The notes under the pieces: model-generated
What the model was told of the DNA's origin: nothing
Databases searched by the model: none
What the model saw: only the letters and a program-made list of their open reading frames with translations
Assembly: GCA_002472405.1 (NCBI GenBank)
Contig: DKRV01000035.1
Coordinates: 1 to 24,741, forward strand
DNA: 24,741 nt
Source: Clostridiales bacterium UBA7273
Lineage (GTDB): Bacteria; Bacillota; Clostridia; Oscillospirales; Oscillospiraceae
Reading direction: 5' to 3'
Part shown: positions 6,058 to 14,009 of the stretch, one piece after another
Numbering within the stretch: position 1 is the first letter of the stretch
How the letters are laid out: each line of letters begins with the position of its first letter
Program-made: the position numbers and the translations under genes

Positions 6058-8634
6058 TTACATATCGTCGATCTCATCGGCAAACTCTGTCTGAATTTGC
6101 AGCGTTTCGGTGGGCGCCGTGCCCTGAGTGGTCTGCATTTCGAGCCACTGGTCGCGCGTTATGAGTATCTGGCGCGGCTTAGAGCCCTCGAATGGGCCGA
6201 TGATGCCCATTTCCTCCATCTGATCGACTATACGCGCAGCGCGCGAATAGCCGAGCTTCAGGCGGCGCTGGAGCATCGAGACCGAGGCCTGCTTTGTGTC
6301 GAAAATAACATCGACTGCCTGCGGCAGCAGCTCGTCATAGTCGGGCTTGCCCGACGGCTCGTCATCGTCGCCGCGGCCCTTGCCGTTTGCACCCTTATCC
6401 TCGGCGGCTTTTTCAATCTGCGCCATGACATCCTCGCTGTACTGTGCAGTGGACTGGCGCTTTATAAACTGGACGATCGAGTCGCGCTCATCATCGCTGA
6501 CGAATGCGCCCTGCACGCGCAGAGGCTTGCCGCAGCCGATGGGGGCATACAGCATATCGCCCATACCTATGAGCTTCTCCGCTCCGGCATTATCAAGTAT
6601 GATGCGGCTTTCAAGCGCGGAGGACACGGCAAACGCGATGCGGCTCGGTATATTGGCCTTCATAAGGCCGGTGATAACATCGGCCGAGGGTCGCTGAGTT
6701 GCAATGACAAGGTGCATACCGGCGGCACGGCCCATCTGGGCGACGCGGCAGATGCTCTCTTCAACATCCTTTGATGCAACGAGCATGAGGTCAGCAAGCT
6801 CGTCGATGACAATAACGATGCTCGGCATCTTCGGCTGCCCGTTTTCGGCAAGGTGCTCGTTATATGCCTCGAGGCTTCTTACACCAAGCTCGGAGAACAG
6901 CCTGTATCGCTTCAGCATCTCCGTTACCGCCCACTGGAGCGCACCGGCTGCCTTCTTCGGGTCGGTGACAACAGGTATATACAGATGCGGAATGCCGTTG
7001 TAAACGCCAAGCTCGACCATTTTAGGGTCGATCATGATGAGCTTGACCTCATCGGGGTCGGATTTATACAGAAGGCTTATTATAAGCGAGTTCATGCACA
7101 CCGATTTGCCCGAGCCGGTAGTGCCTGCTATGAGCAGGTGCGGAAGCTTTGCGATATTGCCGACAACGGCCTGACCGGCAATATCCTTGCCGATTGCAAA
7201 GCTGAGCTTTGACTTGGACGAGGCAAAGCGCGGCGAGTCGATTATGTCGCGCAGATAAACGGTGCTTATGATCTTATTAGGCACTTCGATGCCGACGGTG
7301 GATATCTTATCGGGTATCGGCGCAATGCGCACGCTCACAACGCCGAGGGCAAGCGCGATATCGCCGGCAAGGTTTGTGAGCCTGCTGAGCTTCACGCCCT
7401 GGTCAAGCTCAAGATCATAGCGCGTGACCGTGGGGCCTCGGGTCGTGTCAACTATTCTTGCCGACACGCCGAAGCTCTTTATCGTATTCTCAAGGCGCTC
7501 ACGGTTCGTGCGCAGCTCCTCATCGGAGTTTGCCGCGACAGCGTGACCCTTTTTGAGCAGGAATATCGGCGGCTTTTCGTACTCACCGTCGCTCGTTGCC
7601 GACTCGATGGCGTTGCGTATCGCCTCCGTTTCGGCCGCAACCTCGGCTGCCGACGCCTTTTTCGGAGGATCGGACACCGCTGCCGTTTTCACGGCTCCCT
7701 CGTCGGTCATTTTCACCGCCGAAATACCCGTCAGGGCCTCGACCTCCTCAATGGTCATAGGCTCAACGTCGGCAGAGGCCTTTGCCGGCTTTGCCTTCGC
7801 GCTTTTTTTGCCGAACAGGCCGCCGTCCTTTTTCGGTGCAGGCTCTTCCTTCACCGTAGGCTCCTCGGAGGCTGCGGATTTTTTGGTGAACGCAGGCTCA
7901 TCGTCAAGCGGAATATCTATCGCGCGGCGACGGGCTTTTTTAGCCTGCTCGGCCTCCTGCTCCGCATCCTGCACCGGGGCAGGCTCGGCAATGGCGGCAG
8001 CCGCCTTTGTCTTTTTCTCCGGCTTTTCGGCCGGCTCTGCGCGGAAGAACTCAAAAAGCTTTTTCGGAGTTATGCTCAGTGCCGACAGCGCAAAGAATAT
8101 GAACGCCAGCAGGAGCACGATTGCCGCGCCGTATATGCTGAACGCTTTTTCCAGTGCAAAGGCTATGAGCGTTCCGAGAACGCCGGCACACAGCATTTTC
8201 TTGCCGCCGGAATAGAGCGTTCCGAACATTTCGCCGACGCCGCTGAGATTATCCACAACGACCTGCGACAGCAGTAGGTTTACAAGCGCGCCTGCCAAAA
8301 GCGGCAGAAGCAGAGTTGCCGTCATGCGCCATGTACAGGGCTTGTCTCTGTTAAAGCCCAGGATGAACGCAGCGAGGATAAAAACAGGTGCGCATATCCA
8401 GAAGCCATAGCCGAAAAGGCCTTTCAAAAGCGAGCACAGCCAGCCAACAACAACGCCGTCATGCGCAAATATGCCTATAACGACGAGAACGGCGGCAAAC
8501 AGAAAGCACGCAGCGGCTATTATTCGCTGGGCAGGGTTAGTCTCAGGCTCGGTATTATTCGGCTTTTTTGCCGCCGATGATGACGGCTTTTTGCCGGAAT
8601 TGTTGGATTTTTTCTTCGTAGCGGTTTGCGCCAT
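6058..8634 (-). CDS. ftsK: DNA translocase FtsK/SpoIIIE
   Basis: An 858-residue membrane-anchored hexameric ATPase that pumps chromosomal DNA through the division or sporulation septum. Order: a basic N-terminus, several TM helices between residues about 37 and 188, a long low-complexity linker rich in A, K, E and P (about 195-350), the alpha/beta motor with Walker A GTTGSGKS (504-511) and Walker B IVIVIDELADLM (606-617), and a C-terminal winged-helix gamma domain (about 790-850, DTKQASVSMLQRRLKLGYSR) that reads polar DNA sequences. The short N-terminal membrane part is of SpoIIIE type. The nearby tepA gene also flanks spoIIIE in Bacillus. The start ATG is 21 nt from uppP, with AGG-rich sequence upstream. 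It probably shares the uppP promoter. Confidence 0.96.
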   Translation of the reverse strand: MAQTATKKKSNNSGKKPSSSAAKKPNNTEPETNPAQRIIAAACFLFAAVLVVIGIFAHDGVVVGWLCSLLKGLFGYGFWICAPVFILAAFILGFNRDKPCTWRMTATLLLPLLAGALVNLLLSQVVVDNLSGVGEMFGTLYSGGKKMLCAGVLGTLIAFALEKAFSIYGAAIVLLLAFIFFALSALSITPKKLFEFFRAEPAEKPEKKTKAAAAIAEPAPVQDAEQEAEQAKKARRRAIDIPLDDEPAFTKKSAASEEPTVKEEPAPKKDGGLFGKKSAKAKPAKASADVEPMTIEEVEALTGISAVKMTDEGAVKTAAVSDPPKKASAAEVAAETEAIRNAIESATSDGEYEKPPIFLLKKGHAVAANSDEELRTNRERLENTIKSFGVSARIVDTTRGPTVTRYDLELDQGVKLSRLTNLAGDIALALGVVSVRIAPIPDKISTVGIEVPNKIISTVYLRDIIDSPRFASSKSKLSFAIGKDIAGQAVVGNIAKLPHLLIAGTTGSGKSVCMNSLIISLLYKSDPDEVKLIMIDPKMVELGVYNGIPHLYIPVVTDPKKAAGALQWAVTEMLKRYRLFSELGVRSLEAYNEHLAENGQPKMPSIVIVIDELADLMLVASKDVEESICRVAQMGRAAGMHLVIATQRPSADVITGLMKANIPSRIAFAVSSALESRIILDNAGAEKLIGMGDMLYAPIGCGKPLRVQGAFVSDDERDSIVQFIKRQSTAQYSEDVMAQIEKAAEDKGANGKGRGDDDEPSGKPDYDELLPQAVDVIFDTKQASVSMLQRRLKLGYSRAARIVDQMEEMGIIGPFEGSKPRQILITRDQWLEMQTTQGTAPTETLQIQTEFADEIDDM

Positions 8635-8655
8635 TATTCAGCTTACCTGCCTTTA

Positions 8656-9492
8656 TCAGAATATAAGTGAAAGTATTATCGTCAGAACGCCGACTACCCA
8701 GCAGTAGTAGGAAAATCCGCCGAAGCGTGTCTTGCGCACGATCATTTTCAGAAGTCCGATGGACAAAACGCCGGAGACCATGGCAGCGATCATTCCGAAA
8801 AGATACGCCGGTATAAGAGATGCGTCGATACCGGCTTTGAACGCGTCAACAAGTTCCAGAAGCGTTGCGCCGAGCACCGCCGGGATGCTCATAAGGAGCG
8901 AAAATTTTACGGCATAGCTGCGGTCGTGACCAGTTGCGATACCGGCAGTTATCGTTGTTCCCGAGCGCGACAGGCCGGGCAGCGTTGCAACGCACTGGCA
9001 CAGGCCGACGATGAGCGCATCGGTGAAAAGCATGTTTTTCTCGGTCTTGCTGCCCTTGGCCATTTTATCCGAAACGAGCAGCATGCAGCCGGTGAGGATG
9101 AGCGCTATGCCGACATACACCGTCGAGTTTGAAAGCGCTTCAATGTATTTATGCACCGGGAGAATAAGCACCAAGGGCAGCGTCGCGACAACGATCAGCA
9201 TAAAAAGCCGCGCCTCGGGAAATCTCCTGCGGCGGCCGTTTTCGTCAACCGTTCTGCCGGAAAGCATGTCGATAGTCTGGGTAAACATTGCTTTAATGTC
9301 GCTCCAGTACATAAAGCAGATAGCGATAAGCGTGCCGAAGTGCAGCAGAACGTCAAAGAACATGTGATTGCTGCCGAGGTCGGACATATTAAAAAGATTG
9401 TGCAAAATCGCAAGGTGTCCAGAGCTTGAAATGGGCAGAAACTCCGCAACACCCTGAACAATGCCGAGGATTATGGCATCCAAAATGCTCAT
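8656..9492 (-). CDS. uppP: Undecaprenyl-diphosphate phosphatase (UppP/BacA)
   Basis: A 278-residue polytopic membrane enzyme that removes a phosphate from undecaprenyl pyrophosphate. It thereby recycles the lipid carrier for peptidoglycan and wall polymers and gives low-level bacitracin resistance. The first catalytic motif, VQGVAEFLPISSSGHL (residues 12-27), and the second, PGLSRSGTTI (about 180), are intact. Several hydrophobic helices fill the rest, with a short charged loop (TVDENGRRRRF). The start at 9492 has TCTCCT (AGGAGA on the coding strand) just upstream; longer in-frame starts would run into the tepA terminator. It leads the uppP-ftsK segment of the minus-strand block and likely has its own promoter at 9536-9564. 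Confidence 0.95.
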   Translation of the reverse strand: MSILDAIILGIVQGVAEFLPISSSGHLAILHNLFNMSDLGSNHMFFDVLLHFGTLIAICFMYWSDIKAMFTQTIDMLSGRTVDENGRRRRFPEARLFMLIVVATLPLVLILPVHKYIEALSNSTVYVGIALILTGCMLLVSDKMAKGSKTEKNMLFTDALIVGLCQCVATLPGLSRSGTTITAGIATGHDRSYAVKFSLLMSIPAVLGATLLELVDAFKAGIDASLIPAYLFGMIAAMVSGVLSIGLLKMIVRKTRFGGFSYYCWVVGVLTIILSLIF

Positions 9493-9535
9493 GTATTTAT
9501 CTCCTATGTAGGTGTTATGTATACTTAACTGAGTT

Positions 9536-9564
9536 ATTTTATCATATAATGTATTAAAAAGCAA
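9536..9564 (-). promoter_or_regulatory. Probable uppP promoter inside the tepA terminator
   Basis: On the minus strand TTGCTT (9559-9564) and TAAAAT (9536-9541) are 17 bp apart. The -35 box lies in the downstream arm of the tepA terminator hairpin. The leader to the uppP ATG is about 35 nt. This is inferred from box match and spacing only. Confidence 0.45.
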
Positions 9565-9588
9565 GCACACATCAGTGTGCCTGCTTTT
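9557..9588 (-). terminator. Intrinsic terminator at the end of tepA
   Basis: Plus-strand AAAAGCA-A-GCACAC (9557-9570) pairs with GTGTGC-C-TGCTTTT (9575-9588) around ATCA, with one internal mismatch. On the minus strand it ends in TTTTTAA. The loop and arm include the tepA stop codon (9572-9574). Confidence 0.7.
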
Positions 9589-10225
9589 CGATCTCATTGT
9601 GCAGATAATCGAGCGCATCCGCGAGATTGCCGATGCTGTCGATAAGGCCGCAGGCGACCGCCTCCTGCCCGTATATCACGCTGCCGACGTCGTTTGCAAG
9701 CTCATCGGTCGCCATCATCAGCTCGTTATACTTCTCACGGTTTATATTCGAGTGGCTTGTCACAAAGCCCACGATGCGCTCCTGAATGCGCGCAAAATAG
9801 TTATACGTCTGCGGAACGCCGATGACAACGCCGTTCAGGCGCACCGGATGGATAGTCATTGCCGCCGACGGCGCAATGAAGCTGCGCGACGCGGCAACGG
9901 CAAGCGGCACGCCTATAGAGTGTCCCCCGCCGAGCACGAGCGATACCGTGGGCTTTTTCATTCCGGCAATTATCTCGGCTATGCCGAGCCCGGCCTCAAC
10001 GTCGCCGCCGACGGTGTTTAGAAGTATCAGCAGCCCCTTTATCTCCTCGGACTCCTCGACCGCCGCAAGCAGCGGCATGACATGCTCATATTTTGTGGTT
10101 TTGTTATCCTCGGGCAAGATCTGATGTCCCTCGACCTGACCGACGATGGTCAGACAGTGTATCATTCCTGCCCTGCCCTGCGGCTGAGCGCTGCCCAGCT
10201 CTTTAAGCTCCTCCAAAAAAATCAC
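9572..10225 (-). CDS. tepA: ClpP-fold protease TepA
   Basis: A 217-residue ClpP/crotonase-fold serine protease of the TepA (translocation-enhancing protein, YmfB) type. Visible features are the TepA core NKTTKYEHVMPLL (residues 41-53), GLLILLNTVGGDVEAGL, the catalytic-Ser segment VLGGGHSIGVPLAV (S103) and the histidine segment MTIHPVRLNG (H126). In Bacillus tepA lies beside spoIIIE and is linked to protein export and sporulation. Here it is two genes from ftsK, which supports the assignment. The start is uncertain. The GTG at 10225 gives the longest product, but it sits on the edge of a terminator-like hairpin (10225-10252), and codons 2-4 are its T run. An ATG at 10165 would lose 20 residues. 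Confidence 0.9.
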   Translation of the reverse strand: MIFLEELKELGSAQPQGRAGMIHCLTIVGQVEGHQILPEDNKTTKYEHVMPLLAAVEESEEIKGLLILLNTVGGDVEAGLGIAEIIAGMKKPTVSLVLGGGHSIGVPLAVAASRSFIAPSAAMTIHPVRLNGVVIGVPQTYNYFARIQERIVGFVTSHSNINREKYNELMMATDELANDVGSVIYGQEAVACGLIDSIGNLADALDYLHNEIEKQAH

Positions 10226-10252
10226 CTCATACCTATTTTGTCAGGTATGAGG
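10217..10252 (-). terminator. Terminator-like hairpin between the M18 gene and tepA
   Basis: CCTCATACCT (10225-10234) and AGGTATGAGG (10243-10252) form a perfect 10-bp stem with an 8-nt loop. On the minus strand the stem is followed by TGATTTTTTT, a typical intrinsic terminator for the aminopeptidase gene. Its T tract is also codons 2-4 of the longest tepA reading frame, and the stem holds the nearest AGG-type ribosome binding site. Confidence 0.75.
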
Positions 10253-10260
10253 CGGTTTTA

Positions 10261-11643
10261 TTATGCTTTATATGCGGCAAGCACACCGAGGTAGGTCATG
10301 AAGCAGTCAAACTTCGCAACGACCTCAAACGGAGCATGCATGCTCATGACGGGAACGCCTGCGTCGATCGTGTCGATATTGCGGTTTGCCATGTACTTTG
10401 CGATGGTGCCGCCGCCGCCCTGATCTACCTTGCCAAGCTCGCTCATCTGCCAGACAACGCCTGCATCGGCAAATATTCTGCGCAGGTAGCCGACGATCTC
10501 CGCCGAAGCGTCGCTCGTTCCGCTCTTGCCGCGAGCGCCGGTGAACTTGCAGATGCCCATGCCGTAGTTGAGCTTTGCATCGTTGCGCTTTTCGCTGACC
10601 TCGGGGAAGTTTGGATCAAATGCCGCAGTGACATCCGCCGAAAGGCAGAAGCTGTTTTTAAAGCAGCGGCGCAGAGGAACGTTCTGACCGGCGCACAGCT
10701 CTTCCATGAAGCACTCGAATGCGCTGCTCTGCATGCCGCTGACGCCGTCCGAGCCTGTCTCTTCCTTATCTGCGAGGATACAGACCGCCGTCTTTTCGGG
10801 CGCCTCATCAAGGTCGAGTATCGCCTTGAGCTCTGCATATGCGCACACGCGGTCATCATGACCGTAGCCGCCGATGAGCGAGCGGTCAAGGCCGATCTCG
10901 CGAACTTCAAATGCAGGAACGGCGGTCAGCTCCGCCGAGAGGAAGTCCTCTTCGACGATGCCGTAGCGGTCGTTGAGGATGCTCATGACGGCAAGCTTAA
11001 CTCTGTCGCTGCCCTCGTCGGCATAGGGGATGCTGCCGATGAGGATATTGAGTCCTTCGCCGGTGATGCCCTCCTCCATGGTCTTTCTCATCTGCTCCTT
11101 GCCAAGATGCGGCAGGAGGTCTGTTATAACAAACTGCGGATCTGAAGGATCATGACCGATGCTCACATCTATCGTCTCGCCGTTTTTGAGTGCGACCACG
11201 CCGTGCATCTCGAGGGGAATGGTGACCCACTGATATTTCTTTATGCCGCCGTAGTAATGAGTCTTGAAATAGGCAAGCTCGTCGCTTTCGTAAAGCGGAT
11301 TCTGCTTGAGGTCTATGCGCGGCGAATCGACATGCGCGCCGGCGATAACGCAGCCTTCCTCAAGGCTTTTACTGCCGATGACGGCGAGCATAAGAGCCTT
11401 TGAGCGATTGTTGCAGTAGACCTTATCGCCCGGGGAAAGCTTCATGCCGTCAACATACTCGACAAAGCCCTTATCCTCGGCCATCTCTATTGCGATCTTC
11501 ACCGCCTCGCGCTCGGTGCGCGCCTCGTTCAAAAACGCCATATAGCCGCGGCAGTAATCCTCCATGTCAATACGCTGCTGCGTGCTCATCGTATCATAAC
11601 CGTTTTTCTGCTTGTAAAATAGTTTGTCTCTGATCTCAGCCAT
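10261..11643 (-). CDS. M18-family metalloaminopeptidase
   Basis: A 460-residue cytosolic aminopeptidase of the M18 (aspartyl/AP1) family, which removes N-terminal residues from peptides as part of protein turnover. The zinc and catalytic residues are all present: AGAHVDSPRID (H104), GGYGHDDRVCAYAEL (D263/D264), ADKEETGSDG (E294/E295) and MSMHAPFEV (H436) near the C-terminus. Length matches the family. Its ATG overlaps the end of the tsaC-coaE gene by 8 nt (stop TGA within ATGGCTGA), so translation is probably coupled. A terminator-like hairpin follows. The substrate preference cannot be told from sequence. Confidence 0.93.
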   Translation of the reverse strand: MAEIRDKLFYKQKNGYDTMSTQQRIDMEDYCRGYMAFLNEARTEREAVKIAIEMAEDKGFVEYVDGMKLSPGDKVYCNNRSKALMLAVIGSKSLEEGCVIAGAHVDSPRIDLKQNPLYESDELAYFKTHYYGGIKKYQWVTIPLEMHGVVALKNGETIDVSIGHDPSDPQFVITDLLPHLGKEQMRKTMEEGITGEGLNILIGSIPYADEGSDRVKLAVMSILNDRYGIVEEDFLSAELTAVPAFEVREIGLDRSLIGGYGHDDRVCAYAELKAILDLDEAPEKTAVCILADKEETGSDGVSGMQSSAFECFMEELCAGQNVPLRRCFKNSFCLSADVTAAFDPNFPEVSEKRNDAKLNYGMGICKFTGARGKSGTSDASAEIVGYLRRIFADAGVVWQMSELGKVDQGGGGTIAKYMANRNIDTIDAGVPVMSMHAPFEVVAKFDCFMTYLGVLAAYKA

Positions 11644-12847
11644 TTTTCAATACTTCCTTAAATAAATTTTTGCATTCTTTTCTGAATTTGTCCTCGCTGC
11701 CGTCATTGTGCAGCACATATTCGCATTTCTGCTCGAAATACTCGTTCGGATACTGGGCGTTCACACGCATCATGGCATACTCATAGCTTATGCCGTCGCG
11801 CTTCATTATACGCTCGATACGCGTCGTTTTCTCGGCAACTATTCCGACCACGGCGCAGCATTTTTCGCCAAGTCCGCTTTCAAGAAGCGCTATTGCATCT
11901 ATCGCCGCTATCTTTCCTCCGCTCATCGCCCACTCCCTGAGCTTTTTGCTGACCTCAAGGCCGATGTAGTGATGCGTTATCGCGTTAAGCTCAACAAGCG
12001 CCGCTTCGTTTGAAAACACCGTTGCGCCCAGCGCCTTGCGGTCAAGCACACCGTCCGTCACCGTGCCGGGGAACGAGCGCTCGATATCGCCGAGCATCTG
12101 CGCATTTGTTTTGAGCATGTCGTGATACAGCGCGTCGCAGTCTATTATCAGCGCCCCCAGCTTTTCAAGCTCGCGCAGAGCCGTTGTCTTTCCGCAGCCC
12201 GTGCCGCCGGTTATGCCGACGACCTTGAGGCTTTCGGCAAGGGCTGCGGCGATCTCCTCCTCGGGCAGCGCGCCGCGGCGCAGTATCTTATACGGTGCCG
12301 CGCTCATGTCTATTATGGTTGACTCTTTTCCGAGACCGCATTTTCCTCCGTCCACGACGGCGGCAATTTTGCCATCGAAGTATCCGAGCACCTCCTGCGC
12401 CGTAACAGGGCTTTTCTCCCCTGACGGATTTGCCGACGGAGCGGCAAACGGCAAGTGCGCTTTTTTCAGCATTGCCTGCGTCATCGGGTGGTCGGGGCAC
12501 CTTAGCGCGACCGTATCGCCGCCTGCGCGGACGATATTGGGAACGATGTCCTTTGACTTTAAAACTATTGTCAATGGTCCCGGCCAGAATTTATCCATAA
12601 GCACGCGCGCCTGTTTGGGAACATTTGCGCAGTACTTAGTCACGGCAGCACCCTTATACAGCATAAGCGACAGAGGCTTTACCTCGGGTCTGCCCTTGAC
12701 CTCATAAACCTGCTCGACCGCGTCGGCGTCAAGTCCGCTGCATGCAAGGCCGTAAACCGTTTCCGTAGGAACGGCGACGAGCTGCCCTGCGGCTATGAGC
12801 GCAGCCGCTGTGTTCAGATTATCTTTTCCGATTATCTTAGTTTCCAT
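11636..12847 (-). CDS. tsaC-coaE: Fused TsaC-type threonylcarbamoyl-AMP synthase and dephospho-CoA kinase
   Basis: A 403-residue two-domain protein. Residues 1 to about 205 are a YrdC/TsaC domain, which makes threonylcarbamoyl-adenylate from threonine, bicarbonate and ATP for tRNA t6A37 synthesis. Its motifs are VAVPTETVYGLAC (24-36), KGRPEVKPLS (51-60), PSANPSGEKSP (137-147) and ESTIID (175-180). Residues about 207-403 are a complete CoaE domain, which phosphorylates dephospho-CoA in the last step of CoA synthesis. It has P-loop GGTGCGKTT (214-222), DCDALYHDM (236-244) and the lid/AMP region IMKRDGISYEYAMMRVNAQYP. The domains join with almost no linker, as LKVVGITGG matches a normal CoaE N-terminus. 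The extra C-terminal Sua5 domain is absent. The ATG overlaps the prfA stop by 1 nt (TGATG). One unbroken frame argues against an error. Confidence 0.93.
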   Translation of the reverse strand: METKIIGKDNLNTAAALIAAGQLVAVPTETVYGLACSGLDADAVEQVYEVKGRPEVKPLSLMLYKGAAVTKYCANVPKQARVLMDKFWPGPLTIVLKSKDIVPNIVRAGGDTVALRCPDHPMTQAMLKKAHLPFAAPSANPSGEKSPVTAQEVLGYFDGKIAAVVDGGKCGLGKESTIIDMSAAPYKILRRGALPEEEIAAALAESLKVVGITGGTGCGKTTALRELEKLGALIIDCDALYHDMLKTNAQMLGDIERSFPGTVTDGVLDRKALGATVFSNEAALVELNAITHHYIGLEVSKKLREWAMSGGKIAAIDAIALLESGLGEKCCAVVGIVAEKTTRIERIMKRDGISYEYAMMRVNAQYPNEYFEQKCEYVLHNDGSEDKFRKECKNLFKEVLKNG

Positions 12848-13917
12848 CAGCTCTCCGCCTGCCTTTTGAGCTTTTCCGCCTGATCGGCGGTTATGAGCGC
12901 ATCAATTATCGGGTCAAGGTCACCGTTGAGCACGCTTTGAATATTGAAATTGCGCACATCGCCGACGAGCCTGTGATCGGTGACGCGGTTCTGGGGGAAG
13001 TTATAGGTGCGTATCCTGTCCGACCTGTCGCCCGAGCCGACCTGGCTTTTTCGCTCGGCTGCAATCGCCGCGGCCTGCTTCTGCTGCTCGGCTTCATACA
13101 GCTTCGAGCGCAGGATCTTCATGGCTCTGTCCTTGTTTTTGTATTGGCTGCGCTCGTCCTGACACTCGACAACGACGCCGGTGGGCAGGTGCGTTATTCG
13201 TATGGCACTTTCGGTCTTATTGACGTGCTGGCCGCCGGCTCCGGACGAACGATAGGTGTCGATCTGAAGATCGGCAGGATTAATTTCAAACTCGACCTCC
13301 TCAGCCTCGGGCAAAACCGCAACGGTGGCCGCCGAGGTATGTATCCTGCCGCCGGACTCGGTTTCCGGAACGCGCTGAACACGATGGCCGCCGGCTTCAA
13401 ACTTAAGGCGTGAATATGCTCCCTGCCCTTCGACGACAAAGCTCATTTCCTTTATGCCGCCAAGCTCCGTTTCGTTAATATTGACAATATCGATCTTCCA
13501 GCCCTTACTCTCTGCATACATGGAATACATACGGAAAAGATCATGCGCAAACAGAGAGCTTTCCTCTCCGCCGACGCCGGAGCGGATCTCCATTATGACA
13601 TTGCGCTCATCGTTCGGGTCTTTGGGCAGGAGCAGGATTTTAAGCTGCTCGCCAAGCTCACCGATGCGCTGCTTTGCGTCGTTATATTCCTCCTGGGCAA
13701 GCTCCTTGAACTCAGGGTCGGACATCAGCTCCTCGGCGTCATGCATGGTCTTTTCGCACTTGACATACTCTCTGTATGCCGTAACTATCGGCTCAAGCTC
13801 TTTCATTTCCCGTGCGCATTTGGTATATGCCGCCGGGTCTGCATAGATCTCGCCGTTTTCCATGCGCTGGCCAAGCTCGGAATACCTGTTATCAAGCTGT
13901 TTAAGTTTATCCAGCAT
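12847..13917 (-). CDS. prfA: Peptide chain release factor 1
   Basis: A 356-residue class I release factor that reads UAA and UAG stops and triggers peptide release on the ribosome. The stop-codon recognition tripeptide PET (the PxT of RF1, residues 184-186) and the catalytic GGQ loop SSGAGGQHVNK (GGQ at 228-230) are both present, separating it from RF2 (SPF). Length is normal. The ATG at 13917 has AGGAGA 5-7 nt upstream; an upstream in-frame extension to 14061 crosses the neighbour's terminator and is not used. The GGQ methyltransferase gene prmC, often next to prfA, is not in the window. The gene leads the prfA / tsaC-coaE / M18 operon, with its own promoter at 13948-13976. Confidence 0.97.
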   Translation of the reverse strand: MLDKLKQLDNRYSELGQRMENGEIYADPAAYTKCAREMKELEPIVTAYREYVKCEKTMHDAEELMSDPEFKELAQEEYNDAKQRIGELGEQLKILLLPKDPNDERNVIMEIRSGVGGEESSLFAHDLFRMYSMYAESKGWKIDIVNINETELGGIKEMSFVVEGQGAYSRLKFEAGGHRVQRVPETESGGRIHTSAATVAVLPEAEEVEFEINPADLQIDTYRSSGAGGQHVNKTESAIRITHLPTGVVVECQDERSQYKNKDRAMKILRSKLYEAEQQKQAAAIAAERKSQVGSGDRSDRIRTYNFPQNRVTDHRLVGDVRNFNIQSVLNGDLDPIIDALITADQAEKLKRQAES

Positions 13918-13928
13918 CGTTTTCTCCT

Positions 13929-13976
13929 GATATTTTAATAATAAAATATCATAACACATTTGCTCCGTTCTGTAAA
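13929..13976 (-). promoter_or_regulatory. prfA promoter with AT palindrome over the -10 and leader
   Basis: On the minus strand TTTACA (13971-13976) and TATGAT (13948-13953) are 17 bp apart. A perfect 22-bp palindrome, GATATTTTA-ATAA-TAAAATATC (13929-13950), runs from the -10 box to just before the AGGAGA ribosome binding site. It could be an operator or a 5' hairpin; no regulator is evident. Confidence 0.6.
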
Positions 13977-14004
13977 TGAAAAAGCCGGCCTTTCGGCCGG
14001 CTTT
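13977..14004 (-). terminator. Strong intrinsic terminator of the NSS transporter gene
   Basis: AAAGCCGGCC (13981-13990) and GGCCGGCTTT (13995-14004) form a perfect 10-bp stem. On the minus strand the loop is the stable GAAA tetraloop, followed by TTTTTC. It lies 5 nt past the transporter stop and directly upstream of the prfA -35 box. Confidence 0.9.
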
Positions 14005-14009
14005 GAAAT

